From Rhodospirillaceae bacterium (GTDB taxonomy: Bacteria; Pseudomonadota; Alphaproteobacteria; GCA-2731375), in the NCBI GenBank assembly GCA_018701215.1, contig JABIWH010000023.1, positions 9,290-73,289 on the forward strand: 64,000 nucleotides of DNA, given 5' to 3'. Position 1 is the first letter of the stretch. Each line of letters starts with the position of its first letter. Shown piece after piece: positions 34,420 to 42,584 of the stretch. The position numbers and the translations under genes were made by a program. Under the pieces are notes generated by a model. That model saw only the letters and a program-made list of their open reading frames with translations. It did not search any database and had not been told where the DNA came from.

Positions 34420-34757
34420 TGAGCGAACGTCTAACGACCAACCTGAAAATCCGCCGGGGCACTCCAGGTGACGCGGAAGCCTACGATGTGATCGAGTTTG
34501 AATTCGAGGCCGGCCAATCGGTGTTGGACGCCCTGCGCTGGATCAGAAGCAACCGGGATGCCAGCCTGGCCGTGCGTTATTCCTGCATCAACGCCAACGC
34601 CTGCAAGGAATGCGTCATGCGCATTGATGGGCGCACCGGCTATGCCTGCACCACGGCGCTGAAACCAGGCGAAATGCTGATCGAACCCTTGCCCAACAAG
34701 CGCCTGATCCGCGATCTGGTCACCGACACCCTGCCCCCCGACGAACGATTGGCTTAG
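34419..34757 (+). CDS. Stand-alone [2Fe-2S] subunit related to SdhB/FrdB N-domain
   Basis: 112 residues, matching only the N-terminal ferredoxin domain of SdhB/FrdB (normally about 240 residues). The cluster ligands are in YSCINANACKECVM and YACTTAL: C-x5-C-x2-C-x11-C, one residue longer in the first gap than the C-x4-C of SdhB/FrdB. The 3Fe-4S/4Fe-4S domain and its cysteines are absent, and the gene ends cleanly with its own stop, so this is not a frameshift. It must accept or give electrons to the flavoprotein encoded just upstream. The external partner could be a ferredoxin, ETF or the LLM enzyme. Confidence 0.83.
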   Translation: MSERLTTNLKIRRGTPGDAEAYDVIEFEFEAGQSVLDALRWIRSNRDASLAVRYSCINANACKECVMRIDGRTGYACTTALKPGEMLIEPLPNKRLIRDLVTDTLPPDERLA

Positions 34758-34769
34758 GAATTTTTCGAA

Positions 34770-35564
34770 TTACTCCTCCACGGCGCGAAAATCCGGTGGC
34801 CGCTTTTCCAGAAAAGCAGCTACGGCCTCCTTGTGCTCCGGCGTCTTGTAGGCCTGGGCCAACATCTTAAATTCCCGGCGCGTGACCAGGCCCAGATCCG
34901 TTTCAGTGCCGTTCTGCGTCAATAGCTGTTTGACCATATGCAATTGGCGCGCCGGGTTCTCAGCGATTGCGCCCGCCACCGCCAAGGCCTCATCAAGCAG
35001 GTTATCGTGGGGCACCATGCGGTCGGCCAAACCCAGCGCCACGGCCTCTTCGGCCTCGATCATGCGCGCGGACAAAGCGAACTCGCTGGCCTTGCCCCAG
35101 CCCATGCGCTGGACCAGAAAATGCGAGCTGGCCAGTTCCGTGACCACGCCCATCTTGACAAAGGCGCAGCTAAACCTGGCCCGGTCGGATGCCATGATGT
35201 AGTCAAACGAAAGCGTCATGGTCAGGCCGACGCCGATAGAGGGGCCGTTGATGGCGGCGATGATTGGCTTGGCATCGCGGATGGTGCCAACCCAGTCCGG
35301 CGCCTCGCCGGTGACGAAATCATCCTCGATATCGCCGTCAATTTGCTTTCGAAAGGTATCGTCGATGTCCGCGCCAGCACAGAAACCGCGCCCCGCACCG
35401 GTCACGACAATGGCACCGATATCGCGGTCCCCATTGGCCGTGGCAACGGCGGCAAGGAATTCATCACGCAATTGGGTGGTCCAGGCATTCATCCTGGCCG
35501 GACGGTTCAAGGTGATCAATGCAACCCTGCCATGGGTTTCATAGAGGACTGTTTCGTAACTCAT
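34770..35564 (-). CDS. Enoyl-CoA isomerase-like crotonase
   Basis: 264 residues from the ATG at 35564, preceded by AGGAA. Crotonase fold with VALITLNRPARMNAW, GRGFCAGADID and INGPSIGVGL. Both hydratase Glu positions are changed (Thr and Phe). A Glu in KMGVVTELASSHFL sits where delta3,delta2-enoyl-CoA isomerases such as yeast Eci1 have theirs, so double-bond shifting is more likely than hydration. The C-terminus (AVAAFLEKRPPDF) is normal. It is last in a minus-strand run after an MFS transporter, with 10 nt between them, and converges on the [2Fe-2S] gene with only 12 nt between stop codons. Confidence 0.83.
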   Translation of the reverse strand: MSYETVLYETHGRVALITLNRPARMNAWTTQLRDEFLAAVATANGDRDIGAIVVTGAGRGFCAGADIDDTFRKQIDGDIEDDFVTGEAPDWVGTIRDAKPIIAAINGPSIGVGLTMTLSFDYIMASDRARFSCAFVKMGVVTELASSHFLVQRMGWGKASEFALSARMIEAEEAVALGLADRMVPHDNLLDEALAVAGAIAENPARQLHMVKQLLTQNGTETDLGLVTRREFKMLAQAYKTPEHKEAVAAFLEKRPPDFRAVEE

Positions 35565-35574
35565 ACTAATTTTC

Positions 35575-36972
35575 CTAATTTCTGCTCTCATCGAACCATA
35601 GACGCGGACGCAAAAGCGTGGTCGCCAGGCACAGTAGAAGGCCTGCCCCGGCGTAAGTGAATGTGGATTGGAAGGCGGCCAGGAAATCCGATCCCTCGCT
35701 CAACGCCGCAAAAATCAGTGACAGGCCCGTCGCACCCAAAACCACGCCGACGGTGCGGCTGACCTGGGCCAGGCTGCCGGCAACGCCCCGGTCCTGCACA
35801 TCCAGACGACCCGTGACCACGTCCAGAATACAGACCTGAAACAGACCCAGACCGACGCCTTGCAAGAACATCGGCAGGGCCATGGCCCAAATGCCTGATG
35901 CCGGGGTCCAACTGCCAATGCCAATGGTCCCCAGACCCACCATAACAGCCCCCAGCAGGGCCAGGCGGCTGGCCCAGGGCCGCAGGCTCAACAGCCAACC
36001 GATGATCGGCCCGGCAACGGCTTGGCCCAAGGGACTGGTCGCCAATACAAGACCACTAACGGCCAGGGAATAATCCGTCAGCCGGACCAAATAGTACGGC
36101 ACCAGAAGCAGGGGTGCAAAGCCGACGAACATGACCAGGCCGTTGAAGATATTCAGCATGGTAAAATCTAGCCTGCGAAACGGCGCGAACGGGATAATCG
36201 GCTCCCGGGCCCGAGACTCGCGCAGGACAAAGGCGATGGCGGCGAGCAGGCCCAATACGGCCACCAACAGGCCGCGAACGAGATCCACGCGCACTTGATT
36301 TAACGCGAACAGCAAGGCGGCAAGTCCCACGGCGAGCAAGACCGCGCCCAGCAAATCGAAACTACCGCTGCGTTTTCTGGCCTGATCTGGGCGCAGCCAG
36401 GGCAAGGCGGCCAGCGCGGCCAGGGAAATCGGCGCCCGGAACCAGAATACGGCCTCCCAGCCCCAGGTCTGTACCATCATACCGCCCAACGACGGCCCGG
36501 CGGCGGCGGCGATGCCGAACATCATGGTATAGGCGCCAAGCGCCCGGGCACGCTGTTCCTCGGGCAACAGGGCGGTGGCCAGGGCCGGACCGCAGCTTAA
36601 AACAAGAGCAGCGCCAATACCTTGGAGAAACCGGGCCAGCAGCAGCCAGTGATAGGCCGGCGCCATGGCGCATAACGTAAAGGCAATGGTGGAGACCGCC
36701 AGGCCGGTCATGAAAATACGTTTGTGGCCAAACAGATCGCCCAGCTTGCCAAAGGCCAGCAATAGCGAGGTATAGGTCAGAACATAGAAAACCACGACCC
36801 ATTGGATGTCGGCGATGGGAATGCCGAAATCTGAAGTGATATCGGGAAAAGCGATATTGACGGAGGTATCCAAGGGCACGATCGTCGTGCCCAGGCCGAC
36901 AACCAACAGCCCCACCAGAGGCCTTCCCCTACCGGGTGGGCCGTCGACACGCGAACGATCGGTCTGGCTCAA
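35575..36972 (-). CDS. MFS transporter, DHA2/EmrB-like
   Basis: 465 residues and about 14 hydrophobic helices. The family signature between helices 2 and 3 is GKLGDLFGHKRIF, preceded by DTSVNIAFPDITSDF and IQWVVVFYVLTYTSLLLAFG, all typical of drug:H+ antiporter-2 proteins. It is expected to export a small organic compound from the inner membrane using the proton gradient. Its start overlaps the stop of the PLP-decarboxylase gene by 4 nt (ATGA), so transporter and decarboxylase are coupled. The cargo could be an amine made by that enzyme, but the sequence does not say. Confidence 0.87.
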   Translation of the reverse strand: MSQTDRSRVDGPPGRGRPLVGLLVVGLGTTIVPLDTSVNIAFPDITSDFGIPIADIQWVVVFYVLTYTSLLLAFGKLGDLFGHKRIFMTGLAVSTIAFTLCAMAPAYHWLLLARFLQGIGAALVLSCGPALATALLPEEQRARALGAYTMMFGIAAAAGPSLGGMMVQTWGWEAVFWFRAPISLAALAALPWLRPDQARKRSGSFDLLGAVLLAVGLAALLFALNQVRVDLVRGLLVAVLGLLAAIAFVLRESRAREPIIPFAPFRRLDFTMLNIFNGLVMFVGFAPLLLVPYYLVRLTDYSLAVSGLVLATSPLGQAVAGPIIGWLLSLRPWASRLALLGAVMVGLGTIGIGSWTPASGIWAMALPMFLQGVGLGLFQVCILDVVTGRLDVQDRGVAGSLAQVSRTVGVVLGATGLSLIFAALSEGSDFLAAFQSTFTYAGAGLLLCLATTLLRPRLWFDESRN

Positions 36973-38210
36973 TAGACCGCTTTCAAATCGGACGCACCGT
37001 CCTGCCCCTTAGCCTCAAGGACCGAGGCCGCAAGATCCGCCAGATAGTCTTCCCGGCCCGCGGCGTGATACATGGACAGCATTGCGTGCATGCCCTTTGG
37101 GTTTTGCGTCAGGCCCGGCAGCCAGCCGCGCGCATCCATGCCTTCCGCGACTTTGAAGATATCAAAATCATGCGCCCCGAAATTAATGATCGTCAGGTCC
37201 GGTTCGGCCCACAGATGCAGGCCGTCAACGGCCTTGATCCCGGCCACATAGGCATCGGCCATGGCGGCCAATTGCCGGGCAATTTCCATATAACCAGCCT
37301 CGCCCAAATGGTTCATCACGGCCCAGGCCGCCGCCACCGCGCCGCCCGCCCGCGTACCCGATAGGGTCGCGGTGGAAAACTGTCCATTCGGCCATTGATC
37401 GAAATGGAACAGGCCCCGTTCGCGGTCTTCTTCCTGGCGATAAAACACGGTCGAGGCCGGCTTCGGGCAAAAGCCGAATTTGTGCAGGTCGGCGGAAAGA
37501 CTGCGCACACCTGGCAGCGCCATATCAAAGGCAGGAATATCCCGGCCAATGCGCTGAAAAAACGGCGCCACATAACCACCCACACAGGCATCCACATGCA
37601 GCCAGATATCCCGCGCCAGGGCCAGCTCGCTTAGCTCTGCAATGGGATCGATCACGCCATGGGGAAAGCACGGCGCCGAACCCGCCAGCATGATGGTGCT
37701 TTCATCCATGGCCGCCGCCATCGCCTCTACGTCGGCCCGGCGATTTTCCCCCGTGGCCAGGCGTTTGACTTCAATATCCATCACATCCCCGGCCTTGTTG
37801 AAGGCGGCATGGGCCGTAAAGGGCGCGATGATGTTGTATGGCGCCTTCAGGCGAGGCTGGGTCCGGGCCCAGTCCCGACAGGCCTTGACCGCCATGAAGA
37901 TACTTTCACTGCCCCCCGTCGTCATATTGCCGACAGCCTGGCCAGGTGCCTGGAACAGATCCAGGCCCATTTCCACTACCTCGTCCTCCATGCGTTTCAG
38001 GCCAAAAAAGGCGCGGCGGCCGCCTAAGGCATTCTCATTGAAATACTTCATGAAAGCCTGGAAGCCGACCTCGTGGGCGCTATCACTGCCATGAAAGACA
38101 TACAACGGGGCCCGGCCCCCGCGCCAATCAATGTCCGCACCGGACATTGCCGTCATTTCGGCATCCAGGGCCTTCCATTCGGCACCCGACGTGGGGAAGG
38201 ATTTACGCAT
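36969..38210 (-). CDS. PLP-dependent decarboxylase/lyase, sphingosine-phosphate-lyase-like
   Basis: 413 residues of the group II decarboxylase fold (type I aminotransferase superfamily). TTGGSESIFMAVKACRDW binds the PLP phosphate, WLHVDACVGGY has the Asp207 that pairs with the pyridine nitrogen, and LSADLHKFGFCPKP carries the Schiff-base Lys244. Sequence style is nearer to sphingosine-1-phosphate lyase and archaeal tyrosine/aspartate decarboxylases than to GadB. The length is short for S1P lyase, and there is no membrane anchor. It is co-directional with a D-hydroxyacid dehydrogenase gene 10 nt upstream. The substrate is not assigned. Confidence 0.85.
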   Translation of the reverse strand: MRKSFPTSGAEWKALDAEMTAMSGADIDWRGGRAPLYVFHGSDSAHEVGFQAFMKYFNENALGGRRAFFGLKRMEDEVVEMGLDLFQAPGQAVGNMTTGGSESIFMAVKACRDWARTQPRLKAPYNIIAPFTAHAAFNKAGDVMDIEVKRLATGENRRADVEAMAAAMDESTIMLAGSAPCFPHGVIDPIAELSELALARDIWLHVDACVGGYVAPFFQRIGRDIPAFDMALPGVRSLSADLHKFGFCPKPASTVFYRQEEDRERGLFHFDQWPNGQFSTATLSGTRAGGAVAAAWAVMNHLGEAGYMEIARQLAAMADAYVAGIKAVDGLHLWAEPDLTIINFGAHDFDIFKVAEGMDARGWLPGLTQNPKGMHAMLSMYHAAGREDYLADLAASVLEAKGQDGASDLKAVY

Positions 38211-38220
38211 GCATCACCCT

Positions 38221-39189
38221 CTATTCCAATACTTCCGTATTAATAACGTTGGCGGGGTCAAGTTTGCCGTCGAAGCAATCGATCACGTTCTGGGCCGCGA
38301 TCTGGCCCATGCGGAAGACGGATTCCTTGGTCACGCCGGCGGAATGGGGACTGACGATGATATTGTCCAATTCGAACAGCGGCGTATCCGCCGTCGCCGG
38401 CTCCACCACAAAAGGATCGATGCCGGCACCGGCAATGCTGTTTGCTTTCAAGGCTTCATACAGCGCCGCCTCGTCCACGATGCCGCCGCGGGCCGTGTTG
38501 ACCACATAGGCGGTTTTCTTCATCGCCGCCAGCTCCGCCGTATTGACCATGCCCGTGGTCTCTTCATTCTTCATGCAGTTAATCGACAGGATATCGATCT
38601 CACCCAGGATAGCGCGCCAATCATCAATCGGCGTGGCACCGGCGGTGCGGATACCATCCTGAACAACGTATGGATCGTGCACCAGAACATTCATTTCCAT
38701 GGCCACGCAGCGATTGACCAGACGGCGGCCAATTTTACCAAAGCCCATGATCAAGACCGTGCGTCCCGCCAGATCGAAGGCCGGTTCCTCAAAGCGGATG
38801 GCCCAGTTGCCCTTGCGGGTCTCGCGGTCATAGGCCAGGGCCTGCTTGGTCAGGGCCAGCATAAAGAACAAGGCATGCTCCGCGACCGTCACGGAATTGG
38901 CGATACCGGCAATGGACAGCGGGATGCCGGCCTTGGTCAGGGCCGGGACATTGACCGCGTCATAGCCGACGCCGAAGCGGGAGGCGATCTTCAAATTATC
39001 GGCGGCCTCGATCAGGCGCGGCGTCAACGGCGCGATGCCCAAAATGACCGCGTCGTAGTTGCCGATGTGTTGCTGGATATTGTCTTCGCCCAGCTCCGTG
39101 AAATGATCGACCTCAATATCATCCCGGCCCTCGAACACCGCTTTGAGGCCATCGCTGTAGGGGAGTTGGAGCATGACGCGCTTTTTCAT
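38221..39189 (-). CDS. D-isomer-specific 2-hydroxyacid dehydrogenase
   Basis: 322 residues from the ATG at 39189, which has AGAGAAG upstream; eight more codons are open before it. NAD-binding domain with VLIMGFGKIGRRLVNRC. Catalytic Arg in NTARGGIVDEAAL, Glu in GAGIDPFVVEP, and His in VSPHSAGVTKES, as in phosphoglycerate and lactate-type D-dehydrogenases. It interconverts a 2-oxoacid and a D-2-hydroxyacid with NAD(P)H. Gene order (dehydrogenase, PLP enzyme, exporter, isomerase) suggests one small pathway. Divergent from an epoxide-hydrolase-like gene. Confidence 0.9.
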   Translation of the reverse strand: MKKRVMLQLPYSDGLKAVFEGRDDIEVDHFTELGEDNIQQHIGNYDAVILGIAPLTPRLIEAADNLKIASRFGVGYDAVNVPALTKAGIPLSIAGIANSVTVAEHALFFMLALTKQALAYDRETRKGNWAIRFEEPAFDLAGRTVLIMGFGKIGRRLVNRCVAMEMNVLVHDPYVVQDGIRTAGATPIDDWRAILGEIDILSINCMKNEETTGMVNTAELAAMKKTAYVVNTARGGIVDEAALYEALKANSIAGAGIDPFVVEPATADTPLFELDNIIVSPHSAGVTKESVFRMGQIAAQNVIDCFDGKLDPANVINTEVLE

Positions 39190-39288
39190 CTGTCTTCTCT
39201 TTCGGTTTTCCAAAAAGGTTAGGCGTTGCCCCTATCTTACCTGTTCCACGGCGATTGCCCAGGGGTCCAATTACGCCTACGCTTGGGC

Positions 39289-40173
39289 ATGGTGCTAAAT
39301 CACATAAACGCCGGCGTCCTGGATGTCGCCTATGACGATGCCGGGGCGCGGGACGGAAAGCCAGTTATCCTGTTGCACGGTTTTCCCTACGATATCCATA
39401 GTTATGATGCGGTGACGCCGCGCCTGGTGGCGGCGGGGTGCCGGGTTATCACGCCCTATTTGCGCGGCTATGGCCCGACGCGGTTTCTCTCGCCCGATAC
39501 CCTACGCTCGGGCCAGCAGGCCGTCCTGGGCCAGGATCTGCTCGACCTAATGGATGCTTTGGATATCCCCACGGCAGTGCTGAGCGGTTATGACTGGGGC
39601 GGGCGGGCTGCCTGCATCGTGGCTGCTCTGTGGCCGGAGCGGGCCCGGGGGCTGGTCAGTTGCAATGGCTACAATATGCAGAATATCGCCGCCTCGGCCC
39701 GGCCCGCACCACCCGAGATGGAGCATAAATTCTGGTACCAATACTATTTCCATGGCGAAAGAGGGCGCGCCGGCCTGGAAGCCAACCGGCATGCCTATTG
39801 TAAACTGCTGTGGCGGCTGTGGTCACCCAACTGGACCTTCGACGATGCCACCTATGAGCAAACGGCGGTGTCATTCGAAAACCCGGATTTCGTCGATGTG
39901 GTGATCCATTCCTACCGCCACCGCTATGCCCTGGTGCCGGGTGACGCGGCGGTAGAGGAGATCGAGGCGCGGCTGGCCGAACAACCCAAGATTTCCGTGC
40001 CGACGGTGGCCATGGACGGCAGCGGCGACGGCGTCATGTCAGCAAAAGGCTGCGCCGGGCACGAGCGGTTTTTCACCGGACCCTACAGGCGCGAGGTCAT
40101 CCCCTCGGTCGGTCATAACCTGCCGCAAGAGGCGCCCGAAGAATTCGCCCGGGCGATATTGTCTCTGATCTAG
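39289..40173 (+). CDS. Alpha/beta hydrolase, epoxide hydrolase/dehalogenase-like
   Basis: 294 residues from the ATG at 39289; an ATG at 39226 is also in frame but adds an unrelated stretch. Motifs: LLHGFPYDIHSYD (oxyanion region) and the nucleophile elbow SGYDWGGR, where Asp102 replaces the usual Ser. Asp nucleophiles are typical of epoxide hydrolases and haloalkane dehalogenases. The late His is in IPSVGHNLPQEAPEEF. The lid region is rich in Trp and Tyr. It probably opens an epoxide or displaces a halide; which one cannot be decided. Its stop overlaps that of the convergent GMC gene by 4 nt. Confidence 0.82.
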   Translation: MVLNHINAGVLDVAYDDAGARDGKPVILLHGFPYDIHSYDAVTPRLVAAGCRVITPYLRGYGPTRFLSPDTLRSGQQAVLGQDLLDLMDALDIPTAVLSGYDWGGRAACIVAALWPERARGLVSCNGYNMQNIAASARPAPPEMEHKFWYQYYFHGERGRAGLEANRHAYCKLLWRLWSPNWTFDDATYEQTAVSFENPDFVDVVIHSYRHRYALVPGDAAVEEIEARLAEQPKISVPTVAMDGSGDGVMSAKGCAGHERFFTGPYRREVIPSVGHNLPQEAPEEFARAILSLI

Positions 40174-41765
40174 ACCGCATCCTCGAAAATCATGCTGGCG
40201 CCTTTTTCGGCGATCATCACCGTGGGCGCATGGGTATTGCCGGACACCAGGGTTGGCATGATCGAGGCATCGACAACGCGCAGACCTTCCAGGCCGTGGA
40301 CGCGTAGGCGGTCGTCAACCACCGTACCGGGGCCCTGGCCCATGCGGCAGGTGCCGATTGGGTGATAGACCGTGGCGCCGGTGGCCCTGGCATAGGCCAA
40401 CAGCTCGTCATCGCTTTGCAGATCCGGGCCAGGGTTCATCTCGTAATCCAGATAGGGTTCCAGGGCCGGTTGCGCGCCGACGTCGCGGGCAATGCGCATG
40501 CCGCCGATCAAGGCGGCACGATCGATCTCGTCAGCCAGAAAATTGGGCCGGATTGCCGGTTCGCTGCCCGCCCGCGCGTCGCGGATATGGATCGAGCCCA
40601 TGCTTTCCGGACGCAGCTGACAGACCGCGATGGTCATGCCCGGTTCTTTGTCCAACACCCGGTCCTTGGAGGTGGCATAACTGGCGTGCGCGCCATGGAA
40701 TTGTACATCAGGCGTTTCCAGCTCCGGCCGGGTGCGGACAAAGCCATGCACAATACCGGCGGTATAGGTCAAAATGCCACGCCGGGCGATGCCGTATTTC
40801 AACACTTCCAGGCCGAGACGCCAGCCCCGGCTCTGCTCGTTCAAGGTGGTGACATTGCGCGCCCGCCAATTGACCCGCGTGACATAGTGATCGCGCAGGT
40901 TTTCGCCGACGGCGGGCAGTTCATGCTGCACCTCGATCCCCAAACCCTTGAGCAGTTCCGGCTGGCCGATGCCTGATAGTTCCAACAACTGCGGCGATTG
41001 CACGGCACCGGCGCTGAGGATGACCTCGCGCCTTGCACGGGCCTGACGGACCTGGCCGTTGACGGTGTACTCCACGCCGACGACGCGCTTGCCCTCCATC
41101 AACAGGCGCCCGGCGATGGCATTGGTTTCGATCTGCAAATTGGCGCGGTGCGCGGCCGGGCCCAGAAAGGCACGGGCGGCGCTGTGACGGCGACCCTTGT
41201 GCTGGGTTACCTGGTAATAGCCAAAGCCGTCCTGCTTTTCGCCGTTATAGTCGGGATTGACGCCATGGCCGGCCTGGCCGCCAGCCTCGATCAGCGCATC
41301 CAGCAATTCGTGCTTTTCCCGCATGTCCGCGACATTCATGGGACCACTACCGCCACGCAAATCGCTGCCGCCGCGCTCGAAGTGCTCAGACTTTTTGAAA
41401 TGGGGCAGAACCTGATCATAAGACCAACCGCGATTACCCATTTGGGCCCAGGTGTCATAGTCCTGGGCCTGGCCGCGCACGTACAACATGCCGTTGATGG
41501 AGGACGAGCCCCCCAGCACCTTGCCCCGGGGAATGGGAATTTTGCGCTCATCGGTGCCGGCCTCGGGCTCGGTCTCGAAACACCAGTTCATGGCCGGATT
41601 GTTCAACATTTTGGAAAAACCCACCGGCACATGGATCCAGATGCTGCTGTCCTTGCCGCCGGCCTCCAATAACAGGGTGCGGCTTCGTGGCGGCTCGCTC
41701 AAGCGGTTGGCCAGGACACAGCCCGCAGACCCCGCCCCGACAACGATATAGTCAAATTCAGTCAT
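40170..41765 (-). CDS. GMC-family FAD oxidoreductase (choline-dehydrogenase-like)
   Basis: 531 residues from the ATG at 41765. The FAD site YIVVGAGSAGCVLANRLSE is at the very N-terminus, supporting this start. The GMC signatures follow: IPRGKVLGGSSSINGMLYVR and GAVQSPQLLELSGIG. The catalytic His is in VYHPIGTCRMG, and a second His stands in SGNTHAPTVMIAEK. Family members oxidise primary alcohols, including choline and various alkanols. No betaine-aldehyde dehydrogenase or BetI gene is adjacent, so choline is only one option. It is divergent from a cysteine hydrolase gene. Confidence 0.9.
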   Translation of the reverse strand: MTEFDYIVVGAGSAGCVLANRLSEPPRSRTLLLEAGGKDSSIWIHVPVGFSKMLNNPAMNWCFETEPEAGTDERKIPIPRGKVLGGSSSINGMLYVRGQAQDYDTWAQMGNRGWSYDQVLPHFKKSEHFERGGSDLRGGSGPMNVADMREKHELLDALIEAGGQAGHGVNPDYNGEKQDGFGYYQVTQHKGRRHSAARAFLGPAAHRANLQIETNAIAGRLLMEGKRVVGVEYTVNGQVRQARARREVILSAGAVQSPQLLELSGIGQPELLKGLGIEVQHELPAVGENLRDHYVTRVNWRARNVTTLNEQSRGWRLGLEVLKYGIARRGILTYTAGIVHGFVRTRPELETPDVQFHGAHASYATSKDRVLDKEPGMTIAVCQLRPESMGSIHIRDARAGSEPAIRPNFLADEIDRAALIGGMRIARDVGAQPALEPYLDYEMNPGPDLQSDDELLAYARATGATVYHPIGTCRMGQGPGTVVDDRLRVHGLEGLRVVDASIMPTLVSGNTHAPTVMIAEKGASMIFEDAV

Positions 41766-41857
41766 AACAATCACCCGATGTCCATTGTGCGATGTTCTTG
41801 GTTTTGCCCCCATCTTAGCGCTATCCTGAGGGCAAGTGGAAATTAGTGGACAGCGCA

Positions 41858-42478
41858 ATGTCGGAACAACCGAACACATTCGAAGATCCCGCCCTGCTGA
41901 TCGTCGATATGCAGAACGACTTTGTCCGCCAGGACGCCCCCTTGCAGGTGCCCGACGCCCTGGCCACAGTGGCCGCCCATCAGGCCCTGATCGCCGCCTT
42001 TCGGGCCCAGGACCTACCCGTGGTCTATACCAAGTTCCTCGCCACCCAGACGCCAAGCTTGTTGTGGAACTGGTCACCGCAATGCGAACCACCAACCAAA
42101 TGCTGCTGGAAAGGCCATCAGCGCCACTACCCGGACGTGGATGCAGAGCTGGACTGTACCGGGATCATTGACGAGCTAGCACCAGAGGCCGAAGACCTAA
42201 TCATCGAAAAATACGGCTATGGCGCCTTTCACGGCACCGCCCTGAACGACAGCCTGCGCAACCTCGGTGTCGGCTCCCTGGTTATCACCGGCACGGTAAC
42301 CCAGATCTGTGTCGAGGAAACCGCGCGCGAGGCCTTCCATCACCGCTTTCCCACTATCGTGGTTTCGGATGCGGTATCCTCGTTCGATGAAGATCTACAG
42401 GCAGCAACCTTGCGTAATTTCGCCATGAAATTCGGCTGGGTGCAGTCCAGCACCGAGGTCATCGAGGCGTTAGGTTAG
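41858..42478 (+). CDS. Isochorismatase-like cysteine hydrolase
   Basis: 206 residues from the ATG at 41858. The catalytic triad is complete: Asp17 in LLIVDMQNDF, Lys118 in LIIEKYGYGAFHGT and Cys151 in TGTVTQICVEETAREA, followed by the conserved VVSDAVSSF. The superfamily includes nicotinamidase, N-carbamoylsarcosine amidase, biuret hydrolase and related amidases; the Cys is the nucleophile for amide hydrolysis. A cluster of three Cys lies at residues 76-83 (QCEPPTKCC), outside the core. No neighbour fixes the substrate. Confidence 0.87.
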   Translation: MSEQPNTFEDPALLIVDMQNDFVRQDAPLQVPDALATVAAHQALIAAFRAQDLPVVYTKFLATQTPSLLWNWSPQCEPPTKCCWKGHQRHYPDVDAELDCTGIIDELAPEAEDLIIEKYGYGAFHGTALNDSLRNLGVGSLVITGTVTQICVEETAREAFHHRFPTIVVSDAVSSFDEDLQAATLRNFAMKFGWVQSSTEVIEALG

Positions 42479-42485
42479 GGAGCTA

Positions 42486-42584
42486 GAGCAATTTTCAATT
42501 AATCCAAGTCGCTCTCGCAACGTAAGTAATTGGTTCAATTGCTCGATTCTTAAGAGTCTGAGCGCATTTTCTTCGAATGCGCTC
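42486..42584. repeat. Palindromic repeat region with two dyads
   Basis: Two dyads lie back to back between convergent genes. GAGCAATT (42486-42493) and AATTGCTC (42537-42544) enclose an imperfectly symmetrical centre. GAGCGCATT (42560-42568) and AATGCGCTC (42576-42584) are a perfect 9-bp stem with a 7-nt loop that touches the stop codon of the next gene. Both begin with a GAGC core. They resemble the short dispersed palindromes of alphaproteobacteria, and the second could end transcription from the minus-strand ligase gene, although no T-run is seen. Confidence 0.55.

Noticed and set aside
34419..34757. Frameshifted or truncated succinate dehydrogenase iron-sulfur gene
   Set aside because: The gene ends with a clean stop and only 12 nt separate it from the convergent gene. 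No remnant of the 4Fe-4S domain is present in any frame, so it is a genuine single-domain protein.
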